From assembly GCF_014645695.1 (NCBI RefSeq), contig NZ_BMMF01000017.1:44713-108712 (forward strand): a stretch of 64,000 nt of DNA, written 5' to 3'. This DNA comes from Salinarimonas ramus. GTDB taxonomy: Bacteria; Pseudomonadota; Alphaproteobacteria; Rhizobiales; Beijerinckiaceae. Each line of letters begins with the position of its first letter. The stretch's first letter is position 1. Shown here piece after piece: positions 54,280 through 63,026 of the stretch. The translations under genes and the position numbers were made by a program. Below the pieces are notes generated by a model. The model made no database searches. It saw only the letters and a program-made list of their open reading frames with translations, and had not been told where the DNA came from.

Positions 54280-55055
54280 GCGCCGAAGAGACCATGCCCA
54301 CCTATCCCGATCTCGCGGGCGCCTGCGTCTTCGTCACCGGCGGCGGCTCGGGTATCGGCGCGGCGCTGACCGAAGGCTTCCTGCGCCAGGGCGCGAAGGT
54401 CGCCTTCGTCCAGCGCTCGGACGCCGCCGCCTTCTGCGACCGCATGGCGGAGGAGACGGGCAATCGCCCGCTCTTCATTCGCTGCGACATCACCGACATT
54501 CCCGCGCTGGAGCGCGCCATCGCGGACGCCTCCGCCGCGCACGGGCCGGTGCGCGTGCTCGTCTCCAACGCCGCCAACGACCTGCGCCAATCCATCGCCG
54601 AGACGACGCCCGAAGCGTGGGACGCCTCGATGGCGATCAACCTCAAGCCCTACTTCTTCGCCGCGCGGGCGGTCGCGCCCGGGATGCGCGCGGCCGGCGG
54701 AGGCGTCATCGTCAACATGTCGTCGGTCAGCTACATGATGGGGAACGCGGGCTATCCCGCCTACGTCACGGCCAATGCCGGCATCACCGGCATGACCCGC
54801 GCGCTCGCCCGCGAGCTGGGGCCCGATCGCATCCGCGCGAACGCGCTGATGCCGGGCTGGGTACTCACCGAGAAGCAGATCTCGCACTGGGCGACGCCGG
54901 AGGATCTCGCCGCCCATCTCGACAAGCAGTGCCTGAAGGAGCATCTGGCGCCGGCGGACATCGTGGGCGGCTGCCTGTTCCTGGCCTCGAACGCGAGCCG
55001 CATGATGACGGGCCAGGCGCTCGTCATCGACGGCGGAGTGGTGGTGACCGGATGA
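54276..55055 (+). CDS. short-chain dehydrogenase (galactose dehydrogenase-like), active-site Lys replaced
   Basis: This is a 259-residue SDR. The NAD(P) motif is [11 protein letters not shown], and the catalytic Ser lies in [10 protein letters not shown]. The YxxxK motif reads YVTAN, so the Lys is Asn. The codon is AAT near 54774. Relatives near galactose-oxidising clusters have YTTAK at this place. By context it should oxidise galactose to galactonolactone, but the changed residue makes activity uncertain. The start overlaps the galactosidase stop (ATGA) and its own end overlaps the kinase gene. Confidence 0.85.
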   Translation: MSAEETMPTYPDLAGACVFVTGGGSGIGAALTEGFLRQGAKVAFVQRSDAAAFCDRMAEETGNRPLFIRCDITDIPALERAIADASAAHGPVRVLVSNAANDLRQSIAETTPEAWDASMAINLKPYFFAARAVAPGMRAAGGGVIVNMSSVSYMMGNAGYPAYVTANAGITGMTRALARELGPDRIRANALMPGWVLTEKQISHWATPEDLAAHLDKQCLKEHLAPADIVGGCLFLASNASRMMTGQALVIDGGVVVTG

Positions 55056-55981
55056 CGAAGACGACGGAGCGGGTCGAGGCGCAGTGGATCGGCCTCGACT
55101 GGGGCACGACGAACCTGCGGGCCTATCTGATGGCGGGGGAGACCTGCCTCGCCGAGGCACGCGCCCGCAAGGGCATGAACACGCTCGCGACCCGCGACGA
55201 TTTCGAGCGCGCGCTGTTCGACACGGTGGGCGGCTGGCTGCCGCAGGACCCGCAGGTGCCGGTGCGCGTCATCGCCTGCGGCATGGTCGGTGCCCGCCAG
55301 GGCTGGCGCGAGGCGCCCTATCTGCGCGCGCCGACGACGCCGATCGGCGAGCCGCGCACCGTTCCGACCTCGCGGCCGGGCATCGTCGTCGAGATCCTGC
55401 CGGGCATCAGCCAGGACGAGCCGGCCGAGGTGATGCGGGGCGAGGAGACGCAGATCGCGGGCATCCTCGCCGCAGAGCCCGATTTCGAGGGCGTCGTCTG
55501 CCTCCCGGGCACGCACACCAAGTGGGTGCGGGTTGCCGAGGGCGGCATCGTGGGCTTCCGCACGGCCATGACCGGCGAGATCTTCGGGCTCCTGTCCGAG
55601 CGCTCGGTGCTGCGCCATTCCATGGACGAGGAGTGGGACGAGGGCATCTTCGCCGCCGCGGTGGCGGAGGCCGCCGCGGATCCGGCGCAGGCGCCCCTCG
55701 CCTTCTTCCGCATCCGCGCGCAGAACCTCCTCCACGACACGATTCCCGGAGAGAGCCGCGCGCGGCTCTCGGGCCTCCTCATCGGCGCGGAGCTCGCGGC
55801 GCTCGGCGCCTTCCGCGACGCCGCCGCCGTGCGCGTCGTGGGCAACGCGACGCTCGCCGGACATTACGCGAAGGCGCTCGGCGCGCTGGGCCAGGGCGCG
55901 ATCCTGCACGACGGCGCGGCGGCGACGCGCGCCGGCCTCGCTGCCGCCTACCGCGCGCTCGCGCCGGGGCGCGCGACATGA
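55052..55981 (+). CDS. dgoK: 2-dehydro-3-deoxygalactonokinase
   Basis: This is a 309-residue kinase of the DgoK family that phosphorylates 2-dehydro-3-deoxy-galactonate. It has an ASKHA-type N-terminus ([16 protein letters not shown]), [30 protein letters not shown] and the C-terminal LIGAELAAL part. The start at 55052 overlaps the SDR stop by 4 bp (ATGA). It ends in an ATGA overlap with dgoA, its pathway partner. Confidence 0.94.
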   Translation: MTKTTERVEAQWIGLDWGTTNLRAYLMAGETCLAEARARKGMNTLATRDDFERALFDTVGGWLPQDPQVPVRVIACGMVGARQGWREAPYLRAPTTPIGEPRTVPTSRPGIVVEILPGISQDEPAEVMRGEETQIAGILAAEPDFEGVVCLPGTHTKWVRVAEGGIVGFRTAMTGEIFGLLSERSVLRHSMDEEWDEGIFAAAVAEAAADPAQAPLAFFRIRAQNLLHDTIPGESRARLSGLLIGAELAALGAFRDAAAVRVVGNATLAGHYAKALGALGQGAILHDGAAATRAGLAAAYRALAPGRAT

Positions 55982-56607
55982 CGCGCCCGCTCATCGCCAT
56001 CCTGCGCGGCATCACGCCGAGCGAGGCCGTGCCCGTCGCCGAGGCGCTGATCCGGGCCGGGATCGAGACGATCGAGGTGCCGCTCAACTCCCCCGATCCG
56101 CTCGCCTCCATCGCGGCGATGGTCGAGGCGCTCGGCAGGCGCGGCCGCTTCGGCGCCGGCACGGTGACGACGCCCGAGGAGGTGCACGCCGTCGCTCGGA
56201 CCGGCGCGACCTTCGTCGTCTCGCCCAACACCGACGAGGCCGTGATCCGCGAGACGAAGCGGCTCGGCCTTCGCTCCTATCCCGGCGCCTTCACGCCGTC
56301 GGACTGCTTCGGCGCGCTCAAGGCCGGCGCCGACGCGCTCAAGATCTTCCCCGCCTCCATGATGGGCCCCTCCGGCCTGAAGGCGATCCGCGCCGTTCTC
56401 CCCGCCGGCACGCGCGTCTATGCCGTGGGCGGAGCGGACGCCGACACGTTCCCCGCCTGGCTCGCCGCCGGAGCCGACGGCTTCGGCCTCGGCTCGGCGC
56501 TCTACAAGCCCGGGATGGCAGCGGAGGAGGTGGCGCGGCGGGCGGAGGCGATCGTGAGGGCATATGACGGCGCCGCCGCGGGCGATAATCGGCGCGACGG
56601 CCGCTGA
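55978..56607 (+). CDS. dgoA: 2-dehydro-3-deoxy-6-phosphogalactonate aldolase
   Basis: This is a 209-residue class I aldolase splitting KDPGal into pyruvate and glyceraldehyde-3-phosphate. The catalytic Glu region is [11 protein letters not shown]. The Schiff-base Lys is in [15 protein letters not shown], and [11 protein letters not shown] and VGGADADTF are conserved. The start at 55978 overlaps dgoK (ATGA). It completes the lower part of the De Ley-Doudoroff branch seen here. Confidence 0.94.
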   Translation: MTRPLIAILRGITPSEAVPVAEALIRAGIETIEVPLNSPDPLASIAAMVEALGRRGRFGAGTVTTPEEVHAVARTGATFVVSPNTDEAVIRETKRLGLRSYPGAFTPSDCFGALKAGADALKIFPASMMGPSGLKAIRAVLPAGTRVYAVGGADADTFPAWLAAGADGFGLGSALYKPGMAAEEVARRAEAIVRAYDGAAAGDNRRDGR

Positions 56608-56620
56608 AAGGGACCGAACG

Positions 56621-58540
56621 ATGCCCACCCCCAAGCTCGGCGTCTGCTACTACCCGGAGCACTGGCCGGAAGCCCGCTGGGCGCTCGATGCGCGGATGAT
56701 GCGCGCGGCGGGGCTCTCGCTCGTGCGGATCGGCGAGTTCGCCTGGAGCCGGCTCGAGCCGCGCCCCGGCGAATTCGACTTCGGCTGGCTCGACCGGGCG
56801 ATCGCGACGCTGGGCGAGGCCGGCCTCGGAATCGTGCTCGGCACGCCCACCGCGACGCCGCCGCGCTGGATGCTCGAGCGCCACCCGGACATGCTCGCGG
56901 TCGATGCCGAGGGGCGGCCGCGCAAGTTCGGCTCGCGCCGGCACTATTGCTTCGCCCACGAGGGCTACCGCGCCGAGGCGGCGCGCATCGCCGGTCTGCT
57001 CGGCGAGCGCTACGGCCGAAATCCGCACGTCGTCGCCTGGCAGATCGACAACGAATACGGCTGCCACGACACGGTGGTCAGCTATTCGGACGCCGCCGCG
57101 CGCGGCTTCCGTCGCTGGCTGGCGGCGCGCTACGGCGACGTTTCGCGGCTCGACGAGGCCTGGGGCAACGTTTTCTGGTCGATGGAATACACGGCCTTCG
57201 AGGAGATCGACCCGCCGAACCTCACCGTCACCGAGGCGAACCCGGCCCACACGCTCGACTACCGCCGCTTCCTCTCGGACGCGGTCGTCGCCTTCAACGC
57301 GGCGCAGGTCGCGGCGCTTCGCCCGCATACGGACGCGCCGCTCTCGCACAATTACATGGGCCGCATCCTCTCCTTCGATCATTTCGCGGTCGGGCGCGAT
57401 CTCGAGATCGCGACGTGGGACAGCTATCCCCTCGGCTTCCTGGAGGATCGCTCCGACCAGGGCGAGGATTGGCGCCGCCGCTTCGCGCGCCAGGGCGACC
57501 CGGATTTCCAGGCCTTCCACCACGACCTCTACCGCGCCGTGGGCAAGGGCCGCTGGTGGGTGATGGAGCAGCAGCCCGGCCCGGTGAACTGGGCCCCGCA
57601 CAATCCCGCGCCGCTGCCGGGCATGGTCGCGCTCTGGACCTGGGAGGCGATCGCTCACGGCGCGGAGGCCGTGTGCTATTTCCGCTGGCGGCAGGTGCCG
57701 TTCGCGCAGGAGCAGATGCATGCGGGCCTGCTGCGCCCGGACGCCGCCCCCGCACCGGGCCTCGCCGAGGCGAGAGCGGTGGCAGACGCGCTCGACGATC
57801 TGCCGGAGACCGGCACGGCCCCCGTCGGGCTCGTCGTCGACTATCAGGCGTCCTGGGTGTGGGAGACGGAGCGGCAGGGCGCGGAATGCGACTATTTCCG
57901 CCTCGTCTTCGACGTCTACCGGGCGCTGCGCTGCGCCGGGCTCTCCGTCGACATCCTGCCGCCGACGACGCGCGACCTCTCGGCCCATGCGCTCGTGCTG
58001 GCGCCCGGCCTCGCGATCTGGCCGGAGCCGCTGCGCGAGGCCCTCGCGGCCCATGACGGCATCGCTATCGCCGGGCCGCGCACCGGGGCGAAGACCGACG
58101 CGTTCCGCATCCCCGAGGCGCTTCCCCCGCAGATGCCGGGCGTCGACGCGCGGGTGACGCGCATCGAGACGCTGCGCGACGACTGCCCCGTGGCGCTCGC
58201 GGAGGGCGGCGCATTCCGGTTCTGGCGGGAATTCGTGGAGGGCGACGCGCCCGTGCTCGAGGCGTGCGCCGACGGCGAGCCCGCCCTCGTCGGCACGCGG
58301 GAGCGCGCCTATCTCGCCGGCTGGCCGGACGACATCGCCTTGGACCGCATCGTGCGCCGCGCCGCCGGCGCGGCGGGGCTCGCGACCCTCGCCTTGCCGG
58401 ACGGGCTTCGCGTGCGCGACCGCGGCTCGGTGCGCTTCGTCATGAATTACAGCGCCGAGCCCGTCTCCCTCGACGGCGTCGTGCCCGGCGCCACCGGCAC
58501 GCTCCCGCCGGCGGGAACCCTGCGCCTGCCGCGGGCGTGA
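56621..58540 (+). CDS. beta-galactosidase, GH42
   Basis: This is a 639-residue GH42 enzyme. The catalytic barrel has the acid/base E145 (WQIDNEYG) and nucleophile E316 (WWVMEQQPG). A middle Rossmann-like trimerisation domain follows from about 395, and a small C-terminal beta domain ends the protein. Members act on beta-galactosides. There is no signal peptide. GGGA lies 7 bp before the ATG, 13 bp after dgoA. It is the last gene of the galactoside operon. Confidence 0.94.
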   Translation: MPTPKLGVCYYPEHWPEARWALDARMMRAAGLSLVRIGEFAWSRLEPRPGEFDFGWLDRAIATLGEAGLGIVLGTPTATPPRWMLERHPDMLAVDAEGRPRKFGSRRHYCFAHEGYRAEAARIAGLLGERYGRNPHVVAWQIDNEYGCHDTVVSYSDAAARGFRRWLAARYGDVSRLDEAWGNVFWSMEYTAFEEIDPPNLTVTEANPAHTLDYRRFLSDAVVAFNAAQVAALRPHTDAPLSHNYMGRILSFDHFAVGRDLEIATWDSYPLGFLEDRSDQGEDWRRRFARQGDPDFQAFHHDLYRAVGKGRWWVMEQQPGPVNWAPHNPAPLPGMVALWTWEAIAHGAEAVCYFRWRQVPFAQEQMHAGLLRPDAAPAPGLAEARAVADALDDLPETGTAPVGLVVDYQASWVWETERQGAECDYFRLVFDVYRALRCAGLSVDILPPTTRDLSAHALVLAPGLAIWPEPLREALAAHDGIAIAGPRTGAKTDAFRIPEALPPQMPGVDARVTRIETLRDDCPVALAEGGAFRFWREFVEGDAPVLEACADGEPALVGTRERAYLAGWPDDIALDRIVRRAAGAAGLATLALPDGLRVRDRGSVRFVMNYSAEPVSLDGVVPGATGTLPPAGTLRLPRA

Positions 58541-58562
58541 GCGCGCTCACCCGCGCGAAACC

Positions 58563-59015
58563 TCACCCGCGCGGCGTCGGTCGCCAGCCGGGCGGGGCCA
58601 TCTCGAAGCCGGCGAAGTCGAAGCCCGGCGCCACGGTGCAGCCCACCAGCGTCCAGGCGCCGAGCGAGGTCGCCGTCTGCCACCAGCCGGCGGGCACCAC
58701 GATCTGCGGCACCTGCCCGCGGGCGATGTCGATGCCGAGATGCCGGGCTTCCGCGTCATGGCCGTTGGGCGAGAGCGTCAGGACGAGGGGCGCGCCGGCA
58801 TGGAAGTGCCAGACCTCCGCCGCGTCCACCCGGTGCCATTCGGAGACGTCGCCGAGCCCGAGCAGGTAGTAGATGGCGGTGGAGACCGCCCGCCCGGACG
58901 CGTCCGTCCGCGGGTCACGGAACGTCTCCTTGTAGAACCCGCCCTCGGGGTGCGGGGACAGGCCGAGACGCGCGACGACCTCGTCGGCGGTGAGCCCGTC
59001 GATGGCGTGCGGCAT
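58563..59015 (-). CDS. cupin-domain protein, DUF985 family
   Basis: This is a 150-residue single-domain cupin (LGLSPHPEGGFYKETFRD, WHRVDAAEVWHFHAGAPLVLTLS, VPAGWWQTA). Conserved Glu and His residues in VWHFH could hold a metal. The biochemical role of DUF985 proteins is not settled. It is convergent with the GH42 gene (22 bp apart) and lies 32 bp after gloB. Confidence 0.92.
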   Translation of the reverse strand: MPHAIDGLTADEVVARLGLSPHPEGGFYKETFRDPRTDASGRAVSTAIYYLLGLGDVSEWHRVDAAEVWHFHAGAPLVLTLSPNGHDAEARHLGIDIARGQVPQIVVPAGWWQTATSLGAWTLVGCTVAPGFDFAGFEMAPPGWRPTPRG

Positions 59016-59047
59016 CGCGCCCTCCCCTCGCCTTTCCTCGAGCCGGC

Positions 59048-59824
59048 TCAGAAGTTGTTCTTCCACTCGCGCAGCGCGCGGAAGACCTCGCTCGCCGGCC
59101 GGCCCTCCATCTTCACCGAGCGTGCGAGCGCCGGCTCGCCCGCACGCATGAAGGGGTTCGTGGCCTTCTCCTCGCCCACCGTCGTGGAGCCGAACAGCGT
59201 GCCGGCAGCCGCCATCTCCTCCGCCTTCGCGGCCCGCGCCTTCAATTCCGCATTGTCCGGATCGGCGGCGAGCGCGAAGCGCGCATTGGCGCGGGTGTAG
59301 TCGTGCCCGCAATGGGCGATCGTCTCGTCCGGCAGCGCCGCGATGCGCGAGAGCGCCCGCCAGAGATCGTCGTAGCCCCCGCCGAAGACGCGCCCACAGC
59401 CCATCGGGAAGAGCACGTCCCCGGGGAAGAGCAGCCCCGCTCCCGCGAAATGGAAGGTGACGTGGTCCTCGCAATGGCCGGGCGTCTCCCACACCTGCGC
59501 CACCAGATCGCCGACCCTCACCGTGTCGCCCTCGGCCACGCTCTGCGCGGTGCCCTCGATCGCCGGCCCCTTGGCCGGCGCGACGACCCGCGCACCGGTG
59601 GCCGCGACGACCTCGGGGATGCCCTGCACGTGGTCGGCGTGCTTGTGCGTGACGAGGATGTCGGTGAGCGTCCACCCGGTGTCGGAGAGCGCCTTCATCA
59701 CGGCCGCCGCCTCCGGCACGTCGATGGCGGCGCAGGCGCCCGTCGCGGGATCGCGCACCAGGACGCCGATATTGTCGGACAGGCAGCGGAAGACGTGCGT
59801 CTCGACGGGGCTGTGGGAAGCCAT
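59048..59824 (-). CDS. gloB: hydroxyacylglutathione hydrolase (glyoxalase II)
   Basis: This is a 258-residue metallo-beta-lactamase-fold hydrolase that frees D-lactate from lactoylglutathione. The metal motif is THKHADHVQGI. Later ligands are His in TPGHCEDH, Asp in LLFPGDVLFPMGCGRVF and His in AHCGHDYT. The C-terminal helical domain ends at EVFRALREWKNNF. The ATG at 59824 has GAGGAG 7 bp upstream; an ATG 6 bp earlier lies too close to it. Confidence 0.94.
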   Translation of the reverse strand: MASHSPVETHVFRCLSDNIGVLVRDPATGACAAIDVPEAAAVMKALSDTGWTLTDILVTHKHADHVQGIPEVVAATGARVVAPAKGPAIEGTAQSVAEGDTVRVGDLVAQVWETPGHCEDHVTFHFAGAGLLFPGDVLFPMGCGRVFGGGYDDLWRALSRIAALPDETIAHCGHDYTRANARFALAADPDNAELKARAAKAEEMAAAGTLFGSTTVGEEKATNPFMRAGEPALARSVKMEGRPASEVFRALREWKNNF

Positions 59825-59950
59825 TCGCATTCTCCTCGTCTCGTTCGTTCGCGTGCGGGGAGCGGTAGCACGCGCGAGCGCGCGACGATACCCGGGCGGA
59901 CGCACGCGCCGATGCGCGGCGGCCGTCGGTGTGCAGCGTCCGGCAGGTCG

Positions 59951-60688
59951 TCAGGCGGCAGCTTGCGAGAAGGCCTCGTCCGCCTGATCGATTTCGATCA
60001 CGCGTCCCGCCTGCGCCAGCAGCGCGTTCGCAGGGCCCATCTCGGCCCGGCTGCGGACGACGGCGATCAGGCTCGGCGGATCGGGCAACGCCGCGAGATC
60101 GTGGAAAGCCGTGCTCGCCTTGAAGACGGCGACGGGATAGTTCGGCACCGCGTGAAAGACCGCGACGCGGCCGTTCGGCCGCGCGATGGCGGTGAGGTCC
60201 CATTCCGTGGCGGACGCGCCGGCGAGCCGACCGCGAAACTCGACCGCCGCGGGGAAGACGCGCTCCAGGCGCTCCTGCAGCATTTCCTCGATCGCGATCT
60301 CGGCGGCCTGAGAGGCGTTCGCGACGATCCGGTCCGCGATCGCCTTGGAGGCGGCACTCACGTCGAAGATCGCGCGCTCGACGTGCTCCACCGGCACGTC
60401 GACGAACACTTCGCGGCGCCCGGCCTCGACGTCGTGCTCTTCCGCGATCGTACGAGCCGTGTTGGCGAAGGACCGCATCGCCCCGAAGCTCTCGATCTCG
60501 CGATACGCGAAGCCGGAATCGCTCACCCGGATGCCGCCCGCGGCATAGCCGAGCCGCACGGTCACGAAGGCTCCGCTCGGATAGACCATCGGCAGGCTGA
60601 TGAAGCTCGCGTCGCCGTAATTCTTCACGGTTACGAGACCGGGCGCGATCTCGGCGCTGAGCGTGGAGAGGTTGGGGAGATCGGTCAT
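59951..60688 (-). CDS. DUF1828-like protein of a small accessory operon
   Basis: This is a 245-residue protein. The first 90 residues resemble the DUF1828 domain (FISLPMVYPSGAFVTVRLGYAAGGIRVSDSGFAYREIE), recalled from memory rather than searched. The rest is mixed alpha/beta without known motif. The function is unknown; related domains occur in small mobile and defence-type gene pairs. It overlaps the preceding gene by 4 bp (ATGA). Base composition is less GC-rich than its neighbours. Confidence 0.75.
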   Translation of the reverse strand: MTDLPNLSTLSAEIAPGLVTVKNYGDASFISLPMVYPSGAFVTVRLGYAAGGIRVSDSGFAYREIESFGAMRSFANTARTIAEEHDVEAGRREVFVDVPVEHVERAIFDVSAASKAIADRIVANASQAAEIAIEEMLQERLERVFPAAVEFRGRLAGASATEWDLTAIARPNGRVAVFHAVPNYPVAVFKASTAFHDLAALPDPPSLIAVVRSRAEMGPANALLAQAGRVIEIDQADEAFSQAAA

Positions 60689-61221
60689 GGCGTCGGGCCT
60701 TGCGAGAAGAGATCATACTCCCATGGCGGTGGGGCGACAACGTCGATGTTCTCGATTCGAAGACGTGAACCGACGAACGTCCGTACGTCCGCGAAGCTCC
60801 CCAAGAACACGTCGACGTCACGTGCGGTGGAGAGACCGCCCGACCGCATCCGTCGCTCGGTTTCGGACCAGTTCAGCTCGAAGGCATGAAGGTGCGTTCC
60901 GTGTATCCGCCTCCCGGACCAAGCCGACCTAGGCCGCCGCGGATTCGAATGGCCTCCGTCGAGCGGCCGCCAGTCGAGCCGTTCGAGCGGGAGCGCTTGG
61001 CGCCCAGGCGCTCTGGCAAGCCTCAGCTCGAAGGTCACGTGCTCGTTCGGCCTGCGTGCGTAGCAGCCGCCGTGCAGCACGAGACCGGTGTCGGCCACGC
61101 CTTCGATCTCTAGTGCGGCGTCGAACCAGCTGTAGTCGGTGCCGCGCTCGGGTATGCCCCAGTTCTGAAAGGCGCGGAGACGCTTCTGCGCGTGGAAGAT
61201 CGCATCGATCGTGACGGTCAT
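60685..61221 (-). CDS. hypothetical protein in the HTH/DUF1828 operon
   Basis: This is a 178-residue soluble protein that I do not recognise. It begins MTVTIDAIFHAQKRLRAFQNWG and contains SWFDAALEIEGVADTGLVLHGG, resembling a small beta-barrel or sandwich. The C-terminal half is Arg-rich. There is no signal peptide or membrane helix. It lies 17 bp after the HTH gene and overlaps the DUF1828 gene, so the three act together. Codon use is less GC-biased than the housekeeping genes. Confidence 0.7.
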   Translation of the reverse strand: MTVTIDAIFHAQKRLRAFQNWGIPERGTDYSWFDAALEIEGVADTGLVLHGGCYARRPNEHVTFELRLARAPGRQALPLERLDWRPLDGGHSNPRRPRSAWSGRRIHGTHLHAFELNWSETERRMRSGGLSTARDVDVFLGSFADVRTFVGSRLRIENIDVVAPPPWEYDLFSQGPTP

Positions 61222-61238
61222 GCGTCTCGTCCAGCACG

Positions 61239-61502
61239 TCAGGGCGGTGGTTGCCGGGGAAGCGTATAGCGCAATCCGGCCCCACCACCGTTCTCCTCGA
61301 TGAAGATCACGCCCCCTCTCGCGAATGCGTCCCTGATCTTCTCGACGGTCCCCTTATGCGCGGCCAGCGGCCCCGGAATGGTCTCCAGGCGCCGGATCGT
61401 TGCGTGCGACACGCCGGCCTCCCGACTCAGATCCTTTTGCTCCCAACGAAGGAGGGCGCGTGCCGCCCGGACCTGCTCGCTCGTTATTGACCGTTCCGGC
61501 AC
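61239..61502 (-). CDS. XRE-type helix-turn-helix regulator of the accessory operon
   Basis: This is a small HTH protein (VRAARALLRWEQKDLSREAGVSHATIRRLETIPG) with a C-terminal VIFIEENGGGAGLRY motif, typical of short regulators in mobile modules. No ATG is usable. GTG at 61502 is chosen. A TTG at 61517 with AGGG 6 bp upstream is the alternative. An ATG at 61601 lies upstream of the likely promoter (TATAGT at 61560-61555, minus strand). It likely represses its own transcript through the repeat at 61532-61551. Confidence 0.75.
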   Translation of the reverse strand: MPERSITSEQVRAARALLRWEQKDLSREAGVSHATIRRLETIPGPLAAHKGTVEKIRDAFARGGVIFIEENGGGAGLRYTLPRQPPP

Positions 61503-61531
61503 GCGAGGCTCGCACAAAATTAGCCCTGAAG

Positions 61532-61560
61532 GCTTGATTTGATCTACAAGCTTCACTATA
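61532..61560 (-). promoter_or_regulatory. promoter and putative operator of the HTH operon
   Basis: On the minus strand TATAGT (61560-61555) is a good -10 hexamer. The interrupted inverted repeat GCTTG-N10-CAAGC (61532-61551) lies where transcription should start. A repressor bound there would block the operon, consistent with autoregulation by the HTH protein. Confidence 0.5.
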
Positions 61561-61599
61561 CATCGCTGCAGGCCCACAACGCAACGAGAGTCCCACCCC

Positions 61600-62010
61600 A
61601 TGACGGACGACGCATCCGCGTGTCCGCTCGCGCGCCTGTGCGCCGAGACGGAGCGGCTCCTCGCGCGCCGAGCGGAGGCGGCGCGGGAGCTGGAGGAGGC
61701 GCGCGACACCGACGTGCGCGATCACGCCGTGCGCGTGATCCGGGAGGTCGATCGCAGCCTCACCCACATCGCAGCGCGGGCGAGCGACCTTCGGCCGGAG
61801 AGCCGCCGCGGAGCGCTCTTCACGCTCGCTCTCGCCGCGGCGGACGTCGAGGAGCTTCCCGACGCCGACGAGACGGAGCCCGCCGCTCGGCTCCGTCGCC
61901 GACTGCACGCGCTGCGCGGCTTCCTCGAAGCCGGCGATCCCCTCCCGGGCCCCGTGATGAGCCGGTGGATGCGCGTCGACGCCGACCCGCTCTCGTGGCT
62001 CGCCGAGTAG
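61600..62010 (+). CDS. small helical hypothetical protein
   Basis: This is a 136-residue protein rich in Ala, Arg and Glu, almost entirely helical by eye (LARLCAETERLLARRAEAARELEEA, DHAVRVIREVDRSLTHIAARASDL). It may form a coiled coil or helical bundle. There is no signal peptide or membrane segment. I do not recognise the family. It is divergent from the HTH gene and its codon use is ordinary for this genome. Confidence 0.65.
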   Translation: MTDDASACPLARLCAETERLLARRAEAARELEEARDTDVRDHAVRVIREVDRSLTHIAARASDLRPESRRGALFTLALAAADVEELPDADETEPAARLRRRLHALRGFLEAGDPLPGPVMSRWMRVDADPLSWLAE

Positions 62011-62087
62011 CGGGTGGAACGAAGTCTCCCCACCCACCGAACCCCTTGTGCAGGACGCCGTCCTCCCCACTTCACAGGCCTCGGGAA

Positions 62088-62104
62088 ACGTTATAGTAGA
62101 ACAT
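62088..62104 (+). promoter_or_regulatory. Zur-like box and -10 element before the zinc operon
   Basis: ACGTTATA-G-TAGAACAT is an imperfect palindrome (6 of 8 arm positions match) resembling the GTTATA-type Zur box of alphaproteobacteria. It contains TATAGT (62092-62097), a -10-like hexamer, so transcription may begin around 62104, very close to the ATG at 62109. A zinc-loaded Zur would block transcription. Confidence 0.6.
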
Positions 62105-62108
62105 CGCC

Positions 62109-62279
62109 ATGAGCCGAGCGCACCACCACCACCACGAGACCGGTCCCGCGCGCCGCGCCGAGGCGGCGGCGCCGACGCTGTCGCTGCTGCGGCTCTCCGC
62201 GGGCCAGCGGCTCGCGGGGGTGGGCGTCGCGATCGTGCTCCTGTGGGCGGCGATCCTCTCCGTCATCGGCTGGATCTGA
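62109..62279 (+). CDS. small His5 membrane peptide at the head of the zinc transporter operon
   Basis: This is a 56-residue protein. It has a His5 run at residues 5-9 (SRAHHHHHETG), a basic/Ala stretch, then one C-terminal membrane helix (LAGVGVAIVLLWAAILSVIGWI). It ends 9 bp before the zinc ATPase gene. There is no clear ribosome-binding site, and the start lies just downstream of the -10, so the mRNA may be nearly leaderless. I infer a metal-binding or transporter-associated role. The family is not recognised. Confidence 0.7.
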   Translation: MSRAHHHHHETGPARRAEAAAPTLSLLRLSAGQRLAGVGVAIVLLWAAILSVIGWI

Positions 62280-62288
62280 GGGCGCGGC

Positions 62289-63023
62289 ATGACGGCGATC
62301 CGCTTCGAGAACGTGACGCTCGGCTACGGCCGGCACCCGGCGGTGCATCACCTCGCGGGGGAGATCGCGCAGGGCAGCCTGACCGCCATCGTCGGGCCCA
62401 ACGGCGCGGGCAAGTCGACGCTGCTCAAGGGCGTCGTCGGCGCGCTCAAGCCCCTGCAGGGGCGCATCACGCTCTCCACCGGCGCGCGCACGCGCATCGC
62501 CTACCTGCCGCAGGCCTCCGAGCTCGACCGCGCCTTTCCCGTCAGCGTCTACGACCTCGTTGCCATGGGCCTGTGGGGATCGCGCGGGCTCTTCGGCGGC
62601 ATCGGCCGCAGCGATCGCCCGCGCATCGAGGCGGCGATCGCGGCGGTGGGCCTCGGCGGCTTCGAGCGCCGCGCCATCGGCACCCTGTCGGGCGGGCAGA
62701 TGCAGCGGGCGCTGTTCGCGCGCCTTCTCCTGCAGGACGCACCGCTGATCCTGCTCGACGAGCCCTTCACCGCCATCGACGCCAAGACGACGGCCGACCT
62801 GCTTCTTCTCGTGCGTCGCTGGCACGAGGAGGCGCGCACCGTCGTCACCGTGCTCCACGACATCGAGATGGTGCGCGGCGCCTTCCCGCGGACCATGCTG
62901 ATCGCCCGCGAGCTCGTCGCCCACGGCGAGACGGGCACGGTGCTCGGCCCCGAGAACCTGCTTCGCGCACGCCGCATGGTCGAGGCGGCCAACGACGTCG
63001 CGCCCGTCTGCGAGCGGGCCTGA
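62289..63023 (+). CDS. aztA: zinc ABC transporter ATP-binding protein (AztA/ZnuC type)
   Basis: This is a 244-residue ABC ATPase with Walker [12 protein letters not shown], signature LSGGQMQRALFARLL, Walker B LILLDEPFTAID and switch His in VTVLHDIEM. It resembles AztA of Paracoccus more than ZnuC of enteric bacteria, judged from memory. It lies 9 bp after the His5 peptide and 3 bp before the permease. The Zur-like box upstream supports zinc as substrate. Confidence 0.9.
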   Translation: MTAIRFENVTLGYGRHPAVHHLAGEIAQGSLTAIVGPNGAGKSTLLKGVVGALKPLQGRITLSTGARTRIAYLPQASELDRAFPVSVYDLVAMGLWGSRGLFGGIGRSDRPRIEAAIAAVGLGGFERRAIGTLSGGQMQRALFARLLLQDAPLILLDEPFTAIDAKTTADLLLLVRRWHEEARTVVTVLHDIEMVRGAFPRTMLIARELVAHGETGTVLGPENLLRARRMVEAANDVAPVCERA

Positions 63024-63026
63024 GCC

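Noticed and set aside
61503..61601. Longer form of the HTH gene starting at ATG 61601
   Set aside because: It would begin upstream of the likely -10 element and overlap the start codon of the divergent gene. The added residues have no similarity to the family.
62121..62135. His5 run looking like an engineered His tag
   Set aside because: It lies in a native-looking operon with normal flanking sequence and a regulatory box. Nothing else suggests cloning sequence.
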